This document shows positions 50,812 through 60,276 of a stretch of 64,000 bases of DNA, one piece after another. The DNA is taken from the NCBI RefSeq assembly GCF_035514885.1, contig NZ_DATJCH010000012.1, positions 310,001-374,000 of the forward strand. The letters run 5' to 3'. The translations under genes were made by a program, and so were the position numbers. Position 1 is the stretch's first letter, and each line of letters begins with the position of its first letter. Below the pieces are notes generated by a model that worked only from the letters and a program-made list of their open reading frames with translations, searched no databases and was not told the origin of the DNA. Origin of the DNA: Albibacterium sp035514885. Its GTDB lineage: Bacteria; Bacteroidota; Bacteroidia; Sphingobacteriales; Sphingobacteriaceae.

Positions 50812-51630
50812 TTGAAAGATTTTAAAAATAAAACGGTCGTTATTACCGGTGCCTCTTCAGGAATAGGTTATGCTTGTGCATCCGAATTTGCATCAAGAGG
50901 AGCTAATGTAGTATTGGCTGCGAGGAATTATGAGCCTTTAAGCAAATTTGGTGCAGAACTTGAGCAGCAGTATCACATTAAAACGAAATCCATTCAATGT
51001 GATGTTAGCAAAGAAGAAGACTGCAAGAATTTAATCGAGCAGGCCCTGCTCGAGTTTTCCACAATAGATGTACTGATCAATAATGCAGGGATTAGTATGC
51101 GTGCTTTGTTTAAGGATTTAGATTTGACGGTTCTTAAGACTCTGATGGATGTGAATTTTTGGGGTACAATATATTGCAGTAAATATGCAATGTCAGCACT
51201 GCTAGCTTCGAAAGGGTCTTTGGTAGGTGTTTCATCCATCGCAGGCTATCGGGGTTTACCAGGAAGAACCGGTTATTCAGCATCTAAATTTGCAATGAAT
51301 GGATTTATGGAATCTTTAAGGGTTGAGAACCTTAAAACCGGATTGCATGTGATGCTTGCTTGCCCTGGTTTTACTGCTTCAAATATTCGTAATACTGCTT
51401 TAGACACCAGTGGAAAGCAGCAGGGTGAAACCAGTATGGATGAAGGCAAAATGATGACGGCTGAAGAGGTTGCAAAGCAGATAGTTGATGGTGTTTTGAA
51501 GAGGAAAAGATCTTTAATAATGACTTCACAAGGTAAATTAGCCGTTTTTATGAATAAGTTCTTTCCTTCGTGGGTTGATATACAAGTATTTAAATTATTT
51601 GCCAAAGAAAAGAATCCTTTAATTAAATAA
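50812..51630 (+). CDS. Short-chain dehydrogenase/reductase
   Basis: 272 aa. TGASSGIG near residue 11, NNAGISMRA near 91, catalytic SSIAGYRGLPGRTGYSASK with YSASK, and C-terminal membrane-like FMNKFFPSWVD. Resembles YohF/DhrS-like SDRs of unknown substrate. No ATG precedes the conserved KDFKNKTVVITGAS; TTG at 50812 is the only plausible start. It follows recR by 20 bp and is probably in the same transcript. Confidence 0.85.
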   Translation: MKDFKNKTVVITGASSGIGYACASEFASRGANVVLAARNYEPLSKFGAELEQQYHIKTKSIQCDVSKEEDCKNLIEQALLEFSTIDVLINNAGISMRALFKDLDLTVLKTLMDVNFWGTIYCSKYAMSALLASKGSLVGVSSIAGYRGLPGRTGYSASKFAMNGFMESLRVENLKTGLHVMLACPGFTASNIRNTALDTSGKQQGETSMDEGKMMTAEEVAKQIVDGVLKRKRSLIMTSQGKLAVFMNKFFPSWVDIQVFKLFAKEKNPLIK

Positions 51631-51686
51631 ATCTTTTTTTTTGATTAAATTCACAGGTAAATATTAAGAGACCAAATTTTTGGAAT

Positions 51687-51965
51687 ATGGAAAATGCAAT
51701 GATAACAGAACTAATAGCTAAAGAGGATATTTATCAGTATAAGATTATTAATGCTCCTGTTGATCATAGTTTAGACTTAAAGGCAAAGCTTAATAATGCA
51801 CTTCGTTTAGGGAATGAGTTTAAGTCGAAATCAAGCATTACGTTTATGACACAAGAGGGTCCGAAGCGCATTGAAACGACTGTCTGGTCTTTAACAGACA
51901 AGTATTTGCAAATTAAAGGAGGTATTCTGTTGCCTTTAAATAGCTTAATTGCTGTCGACTACTAA
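51687..51965 (+). CDS. Conserved hypothetical protein
   Basis: 92 aa, no domain recognised. Alternating polar strands (KSSITFMTQEGPKRIETTVW, SLTDKYLQIKGGILLPLNSL) suggest a small beta-rich fold; no signal peptide. It overlaps the 3' end of the convergent smc gene by 21 bp (51945-51965). The length, codon use and unbroken frame favour a real gene. Confidence 0.75.
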   Translation: MENAMITELIAKEDIYQYKIINAPVDHSLDLKAKLNNALRLGNEFKSKSSITFMTQEGPKRIETTVWSLTDKYLQIKGGILLPLNSLIAVDY

Positions 51966-54900
51966 ATCCTGCATATCTACAGCAACCAATCTGGAAATAC
52001 CCTGCTCTATCATGGTCACTCCATAGATAATATCTGTATTGGCGATGGTTCTTTTATTATGAGAGATGACAATAAATTGGGATCTCTTTGAGAAGGTTCT
52101 GATTATGTTGTTGAACTTATCAATATTGGTATCATCAAGCGGTGCATCCACCTCGTCAAATATGCAGAAAGGTGCAGGTTTTGATAGGTAGAGTGAAAAT
52201 AGCAAGGCAGTGGCAGTCAGAGTTTTCTCACCACCAGATAGCTGATTAATCGATAGCGGTTTCTTTCCTTTTGGCCTGGCAATGATCTGTATGTCTGATT
52301 CTAAAGGGTTGTCCGGGTTGGTTAATAGAATATCGCAAGTATCTTCTTCACTGAATAAAGACCTGAATACCTGAATGAAGTTCTCACGAACATCGTTAAA
52401 TGCAATCATAAACTTCTCTTGTGCGGTAGTGTCGATTTCTTTAATGGTTTTCAATAAAGTTTCTTTTGCATCCAGCAAATCATTCTTCTCTTGTTTAATG
52501 AACTGATATCGTTCATCCATTTCCTTAAAAGACTCCATAGCTATCGGATTGATAGCACCAAAATCATCCAGCTGTTTCTTTAAGCGGGTAGTTTTTTCTC
52601 TTAGTTCTTCTTCATTTCCTTCAATGCTTTGATCTGCGTTAATATCTTCTAGTTCAAGATTAAACTCTACTGATATTCGTTCAGAAAGAGCATTTAATCC
52701 CAGCCTGATTTCGTTAGCTTTATCCTTTAGTTCATTTAAAAGAACATCGGTCTGTTCTTTATTCCTCCGTGAAATAATCAGTTTATCCTCTAGGTCATTA
52801 ATATCCTTCCGGAGGGCATAATATTCCTTTTCAATCTCATTCAGGCCTTTTGTAAGTGAATCCTTTTGCTCATACATCGTTTGCAAATCAACGTCAGAAA
52901 GGTCAACAAACTGAACAGTATCTTGCAGTAAAATCTTTATTTTATCAATTTCTTCCTGATGTTTGTTAATTCGGTTCTCGATATTCTCCAATTGGATCTC
53001 GCGGTATTCTAAGTCCTTTTCTAAACCTGATACCTTGTTTTTTTGTTGATGGAAGCTGATGTTTTGCTGATTGTAGAGTGCAGACTCATCTGCATATAAT
53101 TGTGATGAACTTGCATATTCTTTTTGAAGATAATCGATCCGGTCATTGAATAAATCAACAGCATTACTCTTACCATCCAGTTCAATCTTTTTCTCCTGCA
53201 GTTCTATTTCAAATTCCTTTATCTTTTGGTCGATACTCTCTTTTTGACTTTGATTATGAGCGATAAAGTGCTGGTATTGCTCTTGTTTAGTTTGTACTGA
53301 AATTAATTCATTTGTAAGCTGGTTAATCTGCAGTTTAATTTCCTGAAGCTGCTCTTTGCGGGAGCTGCTTTTTAATGAAATTAATTTGTTTTGTTCAAGT
53401 TGTAAATAAGACTCAAGCGATTGTTGATTCTTAGTCAGCTTATTGATTTCAGTTTGTAAGTTAGCCAGGTTTTTGGCTCTTCCTATTCTTTTTCCTTCAA
53501 ACAAGCCCACAGATCCTCCAGAGATGCTGTAGCTTTTCTTTATAAATAGCCCGTGTTTATCTAATATAACAAGATCAGTATCTGATAATTGATGATCTTG
53601 CAAAGCTGTCGTATTTTCACGTTCAAAGTATACGTTCTTTAAGAGTTGCTTACAAAGGTTTAGGTATTTCTTCTCAACATCAATAATGGTTAAGGCAGGA
53701 ATTAGATTGTCGTCAATTAAGAGCGCTTCTTTATCAGCAGTTTTAACAGCATTTAGAACAAAGAAGCCAGCTTTCCCCTTGGAAGAATCGTTCAATAATT
53801 GAATAGCCGTTAAAGCATCGACTGTATCATCAACCACATAGTAATTCATATAAGGTTCCAGGTAGTTCTCAATGGCTACACGGTAGTTTTCCTGACAATA
53901 TAGAATGTCAGAAAAGAGAGGAATATTGGCCTTCCACTTAGGGTTCTTTTTAAGGAAGCGAATAGACTCAGGAAAGCCCTCCAAATTATCTACCAGAGAT
54001 TTGGTTAGATTGTATTCATTCTGTCTGGCATCTAAAAGTCTTATTTCCTGATTGTTTTGTGTGTTGAGCTCATCTATTCGTTGAGTAGTTTCGGTCAGTT
54101 GATTTTCCAGTGCTTCTTCCTCTTTAATAAAGAAATCATAGTCGTTTTGGAGGGATTCCAGCCTGATTTTTATTTCAGTAACCGCCTTATCGAAGGAGCT
54201 TAATTCAATTTCATGACTTTCATTGTCAGATAAGCTTTTCTGGCTCTCCTGCTTCAATGCGTCAATCTGAATCAATAATACAGCAGTCGATTTTTCTAGT
54301 TCATAGCGTTTAGTTTGTGCAATACCTTTTTGGTTTAACAGCTCATCCAACTCAGCTTTTAATTCTTTTTGTTGATTATTTAAAGTTGATACTTCTTTAG
54401 ATTTCCCTTCTAAATTCTGGTTTGCAACACTCAGTTTCTCAGTTTCAATGAAAAGCTCTTCCTTGATGCGCGTTAGGTTATACTGAATATGATTATATTG
54501 CTGCTTATCCTGCAGTAAATCTTTATTCAGGCTTTCATTTTTTTCATTCAGATTACGAAGCTGCTCATTCTTAACTTTTTTTTCAGTTTCATATTGTTGA
54601 ATCTGAGAGCTTTGTGCATTCAGTGCCTTCTGTTGAGTACTTAGGTTGCTCTCTTTTGTAAGAAGATCTGTTTTAAGCTTTCTTATAGCTTCTTCGACAT
54701 TTAATATCTCCTTGTTAATCTGATTATTCTGTTGTTGCTGGATAGTCTCCTTTTCCTTAATACTTTCCAGATCATTTTTGAATCCTGACATTCTGATGGA
54801 AGCCAGAGCAATCCCATTTGTTTTATATTGCTCTTTTAAATGGTAAAACCGCTCCGTTTTCTTTGCTTGATATTCTAAACTTTTTAAGTTTTTCTCAATT

Positions 54901-55490
54901 TCAAATAAGAGATCATCTATTCTGCTTAAATCTAATTCAGTTTCTTTTAAGCGATTGAAAGTCTGCTTCTTCCGGATCTTATATTTCGATATTCCAGACG
55001 CCTCTTCAAACAGGGCACGTCGTGAATTTTCCTTGTTGTTGATAATTTCATCTACCATTTTCAGCTCAATGATCGCATAGGAGTCTGAGCCTACTCCGGT
55101 ATCCAAAAATAGGTCTGTTATATCCTTTAACCGGCATTGAACATCGTTAATACGGTATTCACTTTCACCGCTTCGATATAATTTGCGGGTAATGGTAACC
55201 TGAGAGAATGAGGTGGGGAGTATGTTGTTTGTATTATTAAAGGATAACGATACCTCCGCGAGCTGTGCTGCTTTTCTTGATTTTGTACCGTTGAAAATGA
55301 CGTTTTCCATCTTTTCTGAACGAAGATTTCGCGTACTTTGCTCACCCAATACCCATCTTATAGCATCCACCACATTTGATTTCCCACAACCATTCGGGCC
55401 TACAATCGCGGTTACTCCATTGTTAAAATGGATGGTGGTTTTGTCACCAAAACTTTTGAAGCCCTTTATATCAAGCCGGGTTAATTGCAT
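51945..55490 (-). CDS. smc: Chromosome segregation ATPase SMC
   Basis: 1181 aa. Walker A GPNGCGKSNV (31-40), long coiled coil (about 170-500 and 670-1000), hinge domain near 510-640 (WKANIPLFSDILYCQENYRV, GKAGFFVLNA), then the signature LSGGEKTLTATALLFSLYLS and Walker B APFCIFDEVDAPLDDTNI near the C-terminus. Forms the condensin with ScpA and ScpB (scpB is at 41645-42208). Full length. It is divergent from the gene at 55558. Confidence 0.97.
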   Translation of the reverse strand: MQLTRLDIKGFKSFGDKTTIHFNNGVTAIVGPNGCGKSNVVDAIRWVLGEQSTRNLRSEKMENVIFNGTKSRKAAQLAEVSLSFNNTNNILPTSFSQVTITRKLYRSGESEYRINDVQCRLKDITDLFLDTGVGSDSYAIIELKMVDEIINNKENSRRALFEEASGISKYKIRKKQTFNRLKETELDLSRIDDLLFEIEKNLKSLEYQAKKTERFYHLKEQYKTNGIALASIRMSGFKNDLESIKEKETIQQQQNNQINKEILNVEEAIRKLKTDLLTKESNLSTQQKALNAQSSQIQQYETEKKVKNEQLRNLNEKNESLNKDLLQDKQQYNHIQYNLTRIKEELFIETEKLSVANQNLEGKSKEVSTLNNQQKELKAELDELLNQKGIAQTKRYELEKSTAVLLIQIDALKQESQKSLSDNESHEIELSSFDKAVTEIKIRLESLQNDYDFFIKEEEALENQLTETTQRIDELNTQNNQEIRLLDARQNEYNLTKSLVDNLEGFPESIRFLKKNPKWKANIPLFSDILYCQENYRVAIENYLEPYMNYYVVDDTVDALTAIQLLNDSSKGKAGFFVLNAVKTADKEALLIDDNLIPALTIIDVEKKYLNLCKQLLKNVYFERENTTALQDHQLSDTDLVILDKHGLFIKKSYSISGGSVGLFEGKRIGRAKNLANLQTEINKLTKNQQSLESYLQLEQNKLISLKSSSRKEQLQEIKLQINQLTNELISVQTKQEQYQHFIAHNQSQKESIDQKIKEFEIELQEKKIELDGKSNAVDLFNDRIDYLQKEYASSSQLYADESALYNQQNISFHQQKNKVSGLEKDLEYREIQLENIENRINKHQEEIDKIKILLQDTVQFVDLSDVDLQTMYEQKDSLTKGLNEIEKEYYALRKDINDLEDKLIISRRNKEQTDVLLNELKDKANEIRLGLNALSERISVEFNLELEDINADQSIEGNEEELREKTTRLKKQLDDFGAINPIAMESFKEMDERYQFIKQEKNDLLDAKETLLKTIKEIDTTAQEKFMIAFNDVRENFIQVFRSLFSEEDTCDILLTNPDNPLESDIQIIARPKGKKPLSINQLSGGEKTLTATALLFSLYLSKPAPFCIFDEVDAPLDDTNIDKFNNIIRTFSKRSQFIVISHNKRTIANTDIIYGVTMIEQGISRLVAVDMQDLVVDSN

Positions 55491-55546
55491 TAATGATTAC
55501 TTATTAAGGTAAAACTGGTGGACTGCGAATTTAATAATAAATAGTG

Positions 55547-55554
55547 TATCTTTA
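55547..55554 (+). promoter_or_regulatory. -7 promoter element of the membrane-anchored protein gene
   Basis: TATCTTTA ending 3 nt before the ATG at 55558; little or no leader. Confidence 0.4.
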
Positions 55555-55557
55555 AAT

Positions 55558-56112
55558 ATGGAAACTATCATTCCCATTATTTTAGCTCTTGCCTTTTTTG
55601 TCATACAAGGCTATATGGGTGTTAAGAAAGAGCAGGAGAAGGCGGCTAAGCGAAATTTAGGAAAACCAAGCACACCTCCGGTCGCTACTAAACCTGTGCC
55701 TGCTAAGAAAGCAGCCCCAAGAAAAAGAGATTGGCTAGAAGAGCTTTTAGACCCTCAGATGCCTCATCAACAACCGGTTCCAGTTGATAGGCCACCTGTT
55801 ACAGCTCCTAAAGAAGTATATGAACAAACCTATGTTGAGCCTCGTTACGAGAACTCATACAAGCGGGAAAAGTATGTCCCTACCGAAAAACCAGTGAGCT
55901 TACTTGCGGAGTATAAACGACTTTCTACTTACGATGAAAATGGAGAAGTAAAAAGAGCTAAGAAGATAAGAGCTGATAGAAGAAACGAAAATAAGCGACT
56001 TGAAACAATGGCCTTGGAAATTCAGGACATGGAGACGGAAAGAAACTCTATCCACTTTAATTTGGAAGAGGCTATTGTCATTAAGGCAATATTGGAGCGT
56101 CCTTACTCTTAA
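55558..56112 (+). CDS. Membrane-anchored hypothetical protein
   Basis: 184 aa. One N-terminal membrane helix (about 3-21, IIPIILALAFFVIQGYMGV), then a Lys/Ala/Pro-rich linker and a helical, charged C-terminal region with MALEIQDMETERNSIHFNLE. Matches small single-pass proteins of Bacteroidota of unknown role. It ends 1 bp before the convergent nitrilase gene stop. Confidence 0.75.
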   Translation: METIIPIILALAFFVIQGYMGVKKEQEKAAKRNLGKPSTPPVATKPVPAKKAAPRKRDWLEELLDPQMPHQQPVPVDRPPVTAPKEVYEQTYVEPRYENSYKREKYVPTEKPVSLLAEYKRLSTYDENGEVKRAKKIRADRRNENKRLETMALEIQDMETERNSIHFNLEEAIVIKAILERPYS

Positions 56113-56113
56113 T

Positions 56114-56893
56114 CTATTTGATTATCTTAAAGTTTTCTACATCCGCTAAGAAAGCAAATTCTTTCCTGTTGGCTATTAAATCCTTTGGGTATATGGTAAA
56201 TGTATATAAATCTTCATTTTCAGGTTTGTAGTAAATTACTTCGCCGTTAGGAGATATGCACATGGAACCGCCCGAATGATAGATTTCATTTCCATCGTAA
56301 CCAACCCGATTTACCCCAATAACAAAAGATTGGTTTTCAATTGCCCGTGCAGGTATTAGCTTTTGCCAATGGTCAATTCTTGAATCAGGCCAGCTTGCTA
56401 TATATAGCAGAATATCATATTCTGCATCAACATTTCTGGACCATACGGGGAAGCGTAGGTCATAGCATATCATTGGACGTATTTTCCAACCTTTAAGCTC
56501 TGTTGTAATTTGTTGAGTTCCGGCTGTAAATAGCGTTTTCTCGTCAGTTAAAGAGAAAAGATGCCTTTTGTCGTATTGCTCAAAGGTTCCATCCGGCCGC
56601 ATCCATATTAAGCGGTTGTAGTAATTGGAGCTCTCTTTTATAATCATACTTCCAACAACAACGCATTCATATTTCTTAGCATGGCTTTTCATCCATTGCA
56701 TGGTTATTCCATCCATTTCCTCTGCACATTTTTCAACATTCATGGTATATCCTGTGTTGAACATCTCCGGCAGAATAATTATATCAGTGGAAGTACGTAA
56801 TGAGGATAGTCTTAAAGAAAGATTATTTAAGTTCTTTTCAGTGTTCTCCCAAAACAGATAAGCTTGGAATGTGGTTACTTTTAATGCTTCCAT
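56114..56893 (-). CDS. Nitrilase-superfamily amidase (omega-amidase-like)
   Basis: 259 aa. Catalytic triad E43 (LPEMFNTGY), K109 (YDKRHLF) and C143 (RPMICYDLRFPV). The dense YDKRHLFSL and CYDLRFPVWSRN strings fit the Nit2/YafV omega-amidase branch, which hydrolyses alpha-ketoglutaramate-type amides or metabolite-repair substrates. Single domain, normal length. A TATATTTA box ends 4 nt before the ATG. Confidence 0.9.
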   Translation of the reverse strand: MEALKVTTFQAYLFWENTEKNLNNLSLRLSSLRTSTDIIILPEMFNTGYTMNVEKCAEEMDGITMQWMKSHAKKYECVVVGSMIIKESSNYYNRLIWMRPDGTFEQYDKRHLFSLTDEKTLFTAGTQQITTELKGWKIRPMICYDLRFPVWSRNVDAEYDILLYIASWPDSRIDHWQKLIPARAIENQSFVIGVNRVGYDGNEIYHSGGSMCISPNGEVIYYKPENEDLYTFTIYPKDLIANRKEFAFLADVENFKIIK

Positions 56894-56897
56894 ATTG

Positions 56898-56905
56898 TAA
56901 ATATA
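56898..56905 (-). promoter_or_regulatory. -7 promoter element of the nitrilase gene
   Basis: Minus strand TATATTTA, followed by CAAT and the ATG at 56893. Confidence 0.4.
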
Positions 56906-57096
56906 CTGTTTTATTTGATGTTAGGTTAAGAGATGTGCTTTTAACTCTAATAGGAAACGGTTCTACACTCACTTAAGTATAGAAATTAATAAAACATACA
57001 AGGAGAGTTTGACTGATTTGTATGTAATAATCTAATAATTATAGTTTTAACTGAAGAATTAATTCGTGGACTTGATTAATATTTATCTTGAAGGCA

Positions 57097-58377
57097 ATGA
57101 AGCTTTCTGAAAATATTCTTCAGTTTATTTGGAAGTATCAGCTTTTTCGGAAGGTGAAACTTCGTACGGTATCTGGAAAGGAATTGCAGATTAAGCGTGT
57201 CGGGTTACATAATTTGAATGAAGGACCTGATTTCGAAAATGCATTTCTAACAATTGACGAGATTGGGTGGGTAGGGAATATTGAGGTCCATACAATTTCT
57301 TCGGAGTGGAATAATCATAATCATCAGTTTAATCCTGCTTATAACAATGTTATTCTGCATGTTGTGAATCAATATGATGTGGAAATAAAACGGGAAGATG
57401 GTACAATTCCTGAAACATTAGTATTAGAATCATTGATTGAGTCAAAAGTGTTAAAACGTTATGATTCAATAATGAACAGTATGAACTGGATTCCCTGTGA
57501 AAAGTTGATTCATACAGTTGAGCCTTTTTATATTCAACAATGGTTCGGTAGTTTATTGTTCGAAAGGTTTATTTCAAAATCGGAGTATGTTCTTAATCTG
57601 TTGGATGAATATCGTGGAGATTGGGAGGAAGTAAGTTATATTATGCTTGCCAGGAGTTTTGGATTTGGTGTAAATGCAGATGCTTTTGAACAATTAGCAA
57701 AAATCTTACCTTCCGCATTGGTAAAAAAATATAGACATGATCCGACGGCTATAGAGTCTTTAATTTTTGGCCAGGCCGGAATGTTAGATGTTGATTTCCA
57801 AGAGGAATACCCACTAAAGTTACAGAAAGAATATAGTTATTTGCGTAAGGTACATCAGCTAAGGCCAATGGAACTTGTGAACTGGAAATTTCTCCGAATG
57901 CGGCCTTCAGGTTTTCCAACCATTCGTTTAGCACAGTTTGCTGCCTTATGCTCTTCAATTAATCACTTTTTTGCTCTTATTATTGAAATAGAAAACTTAA
58001 ATTTGTGGCGAATACGATTTAATTCCTTGATAATTAACGAGTATTGGTCTACGCATTATCATTTTAAAAAGGAAACTGCCAGACATAATGCCGCATTAGG
58101 TAAAGGAGCTATCGATCTTATTCTGATAAATACGATTGCATTGCTGTTGTTTTCATACGGAAAATACATAGGTGATAGCAACTTTATGGACCGAAGTGTT
58201 TTGTTTCTTGAATCTATAAAGCCGGAAAATAATCGTATTATTCAAAAATATACCGAATTGCAAATAAGAGTTCAATCGGCAGCAGACACGCAAGCTTTAA
58301 AGCAATTAAAAGTAAGTTATTGCGATAAAAAGCGTTGTTTAAACTGTGAGATTGGCTCACAAATTATAAAAAGATAA
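57097..58377 (+). CDS. DUF2851-family protein
   Basis: 426 aa. N-terminal ENILQFIWKYQLFRKVKL and GPDFENAFLTIDEIGWVGNIEV, and the C-terminal cysteine string CDKKRCLNCEIG, are characteristic of DUF2851, a Bacteroidota family without known function. The conserved E-x-H-type motif IEVHTISSEW recalls restriction-like nucleases, but this is speculative. The ATG at 57097 is preferred over a TTG nine bases upstream. A PspC-type gene starts 6 bp downstream. Confidence 0.88.
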   Translation: MKLSENILQFIWKYQLFRKVKLRTVSGKELQIKRVGLHNLNEGPDFENAFLTIDEIGWVGNIEVHTISSEWNNHNHQFNPAYNNVILHVVNQYDVEIKREDGTIPETLVLESLIESKVLKRYDSIMNSMNWIPCEKLIHTVEPFYIQQWFGSLLFERFISKSEYVLNLLDEYRGDWEEVSYIMLARSFGFGVNADAFEQLAKILPSALVKKYRHDPTAIESLIFGQAGMLDVDFQEEYPLKLQKEYSYLRKVHQLRPMELVNWKFLRMRPSGFPTIRLAQFAALCSSINHFFALIIEIENLNLWRIRFNSLIINEYWSTHYHFKKETARHNAALGKGAIDLILINTIALLLFSYGKYIGDSNFMDRSVLFLESIKPENNRIIQKYTELQIRVQSAADTQALKQLKVSYCDKKRCLNCEIGSQIIKR

Positions 58378-58383
58378 AATATA

Positions 58384-58602
58384 ATGAAAGGCTTAGTGGT
58401 ATTTTTAGAACAACGTTCGTTTGGTGTATGTACGTATTTAGGTGAACGCTTTGGTATTTCAGTAGCAAGGATTCGCTTGTTTTTTATTTATAGCTCATTT
58501 CTTGCAGTTGGGTTTCCTGTTATTTTTTATCTTTTGGCAGGCATTGTATTAGATGTAAGAAATTATGTGAAGCGTACACATAACAGTCTTTTCGATTTCT
58601 AG
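58384..58602 (+). CDS. PspC-domain membrane protein
   Basis: 72 aa. GVCTYLGERFGISVARIRLFFIY is the PspC motif, with a membrane segment (about 31-57). Possibly involved in envelope-stress response. Co-directional with DUF2851 (6-bp gap), probably one transcript. Its TAG stop overlaps the stop of the convergent ankyrin gene (CTAG at 58599-58602). Confidence 0.88.
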   Translation: MKGLVVFLEQRSFGVCTYLGERFGISVARIRLFFIYSSFLAVGFPVIFYLLAGIVLDVRNYVKRTHNSLFDF

Positions 58603-59249
58603 AAACTTAAAATCTTTGCTATTTCATGATGACCTTTCGCTTCTGCAAAGTCTGCAGGCGTTTGTCCATTATCATCTTTAATAAGCACATTTGCGCCATT
58701 CTCCAGCAAAAGAATTAACATCTCTATATTCCCATTTTGAGCTGCTGCATGTAGAGGTGTTAAATTTCCGGCTTGTATAATATTGACTTCTGCACCACCT
58801 TCAATCAATAATTTGGCGATGCCTTCAAAGTTAGAACTAATAGCTGTGTATAAAGGATTTACGTTGTATCCGTTGTTGGATGTTTGATTAGGATCTGCAC
58901 CTTTTAATAGGAGGTAGTGTACTATTTCTTCATTTCCGAAGTGGCAAGCCATCCCTAAAGCCGTAAAACCATGATTGGAATAGGATGATAATGAGGATGG
59001 ATTAGCTTCAACAATTGCGGTAATTTCATTTAATAAGCCTATTGCAGCAGCCTCGTATATATCGACCGAGTTAATATGTTTTAAGATAATTTTAACAAGT
59101 TGATGTTTCTGATAGTAACAAGCAAGCAGGAGTGGGGAGATGTCGTGGCTTGTCTTTTGTGAAGCTAAGCTTGGGTTATTATGCAATAAATTATCCATTG
59201 CGAATGAATCGCCCGACTCTATATATTCTTCCAGTAAGCTTAAACTCAT
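58599..59249 (-). CDS. Ankyrin-repeat protein
   Basis: 216 aa built of about six ankyrin repeats (HDISPLLLACYYQKHQLVKI, HGFTALGMACHFGNEEIVHY, LTPLHAAAQNGNIEMLILLL, NGQTPADFAEAKGHHEIAKI). No signal peptide or catalytic domain, so it is presumably a protein-binding scaffold. Convergent with the PspC gene, sharing overlapping stop codons. Confidence 0.9.
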   Translation of the reverse strand: MSLSLLEEYIESGDSFAMDNLLHNNPSLASQKTSHDISPLLLACYYQKHQLVKIILKHINSVDIYEAAAIGLLNEITAIVEANPSSLSSYSNHGFTALGMACHFGNEEIVHYLLLKGADPNQTSNNGYNVNPLYTAISSNFEGIAKLLIEGGAEVNIIQAGNLTPLHAAAQNGNIEMLILLLENGANVLIKDDNGQTPADFAEAKGHHEIAKILSF

Positions 59250-59336
59250 ATTGTTGTTTTCAAATCACCTCTTTATACGAGAACGATGTTTTTTGTTAAA
59301 AAATGTAACGACAAAACTATAAAAAATCGCAATAAA

Positions 59337-60161
59337 TTAACCAAAGGCTGTCCATAAAATTCGGATAGACACAATTAATAGTGCAAATGCCAGGCATTGA
59401 ATAATTATTTTACCTTTAATGCGTGTTGAGAATATGGCACCTATCTGTGCACCCACTATTACACCTATACCCAACCAGAGGATTTGAATATATCCTTCTT
59501 GTAAATCTCCTTTAAAGTAATGGACCATACTTCCGCTTAGACCCATTAAGCTTAGTACGAAATGAGATGTTGCCGTTGCGATATGAACGGGGAAATTTAA
59601 CAGATTAACCATTGCCGGAACGTGAATGATCCCTCCACCGATACCTAATAAGCTGGATGCAAAACCGACAAAAAAGCTTAATACAATTCCTAAAAGCAGA
59701 TTATACCGATAGATGTATCTGACACCATCAATGTCCATCAGGTATCTTGCCATTCTCCAGAAAGATTTCTTTTCCTTTCCATCTTTTTCCGGTGCAGTCT
59801 TTGTTGGTTTGATGATTAGGATGATTGCTAATACAAATAAAACGACTCCAAATATTAAATCGAACGCTTTTCTCGAGATATAGGAAGTTGATAAAGCTCC
59901 CAGGATGGAACCAGGCAAGGTGGTGATACAAAATAACCAGGCTGATTTATAATCGATACGCTTTTTAAACGCATAAGCCAGTGATCCTGAGGTTGCATTT
60001 AGAAATACGACAGCTAGTGAAATACTGGTAATAATTTCCGGATCTTTTTCAGGGTAGAGTAAGAGAAGTATGGGTACAAGAATGAAGCCTCCGCCAGCTC
60101 CTACCATTGTTCCAAAGGTCCCAACCATTAATCCCAGAAATATTAATAAGAGGGCTGTCAT
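59337..60161 (-). CDS. TauE/SafE-family (TSUP) membrane transporter
   Basis: 274 aa with about eight membrane segments. N-terminal GLMVGTFGTMVGAGGGFILVP and the second half FVGFASSLLGIGGGIIHVPA are the duplicated TSUP motifs. Family members export or import sulfite, sulfonates or other organic anions; substrate not predictable. A TAATTTTG box (60169-60176, minus) ends 7 nt before the ATG. Confidence 0.9.
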   Translation of the reverse strand: MTALLLIFLGLMVGTFGTMVGAGGGFILVPILLLLYPEKDPEIITSISLAVVFLNATSGSLAYAFKKRIDYKSAWLFCITTLPGSILGALSTSYISRKAFDLIFGVVLFVLAIILIIKPTKTAPEKDGKEKKSFWRMARYLMDIDGVRYIYRYNLLLGIVLSFFVGFASSLLGIGGGIIHVPAMVNLLNFPVHIATATSHFVLSLMGLSGSMVHYFKGDLQEGYIQILWLGIGVIVGAQIGAIFSTRIKGKIIIQCLAFALLIVSIRILWTAFG

Positions 60162-60262
60162 ATGTTATCAAAATTAAAGATTAAACAGTAGAAATACCAA
60201 TGTTGTTTTTTTTATGGTTGTTAGAAAGCGTTTAAATGTGATTGTATATTTTTAGCTTTGAG

Positions 60263-60270
60263 TATATTTA
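60263..60270 (+). promoter_or_regulatory. -7 promoter element of ubiX
   Basis: TATATTTA ending 6 nt before the ATG at 60277; short or no leader. Confidence 0.4.
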
Positions 60271-60276
60271 CATACT

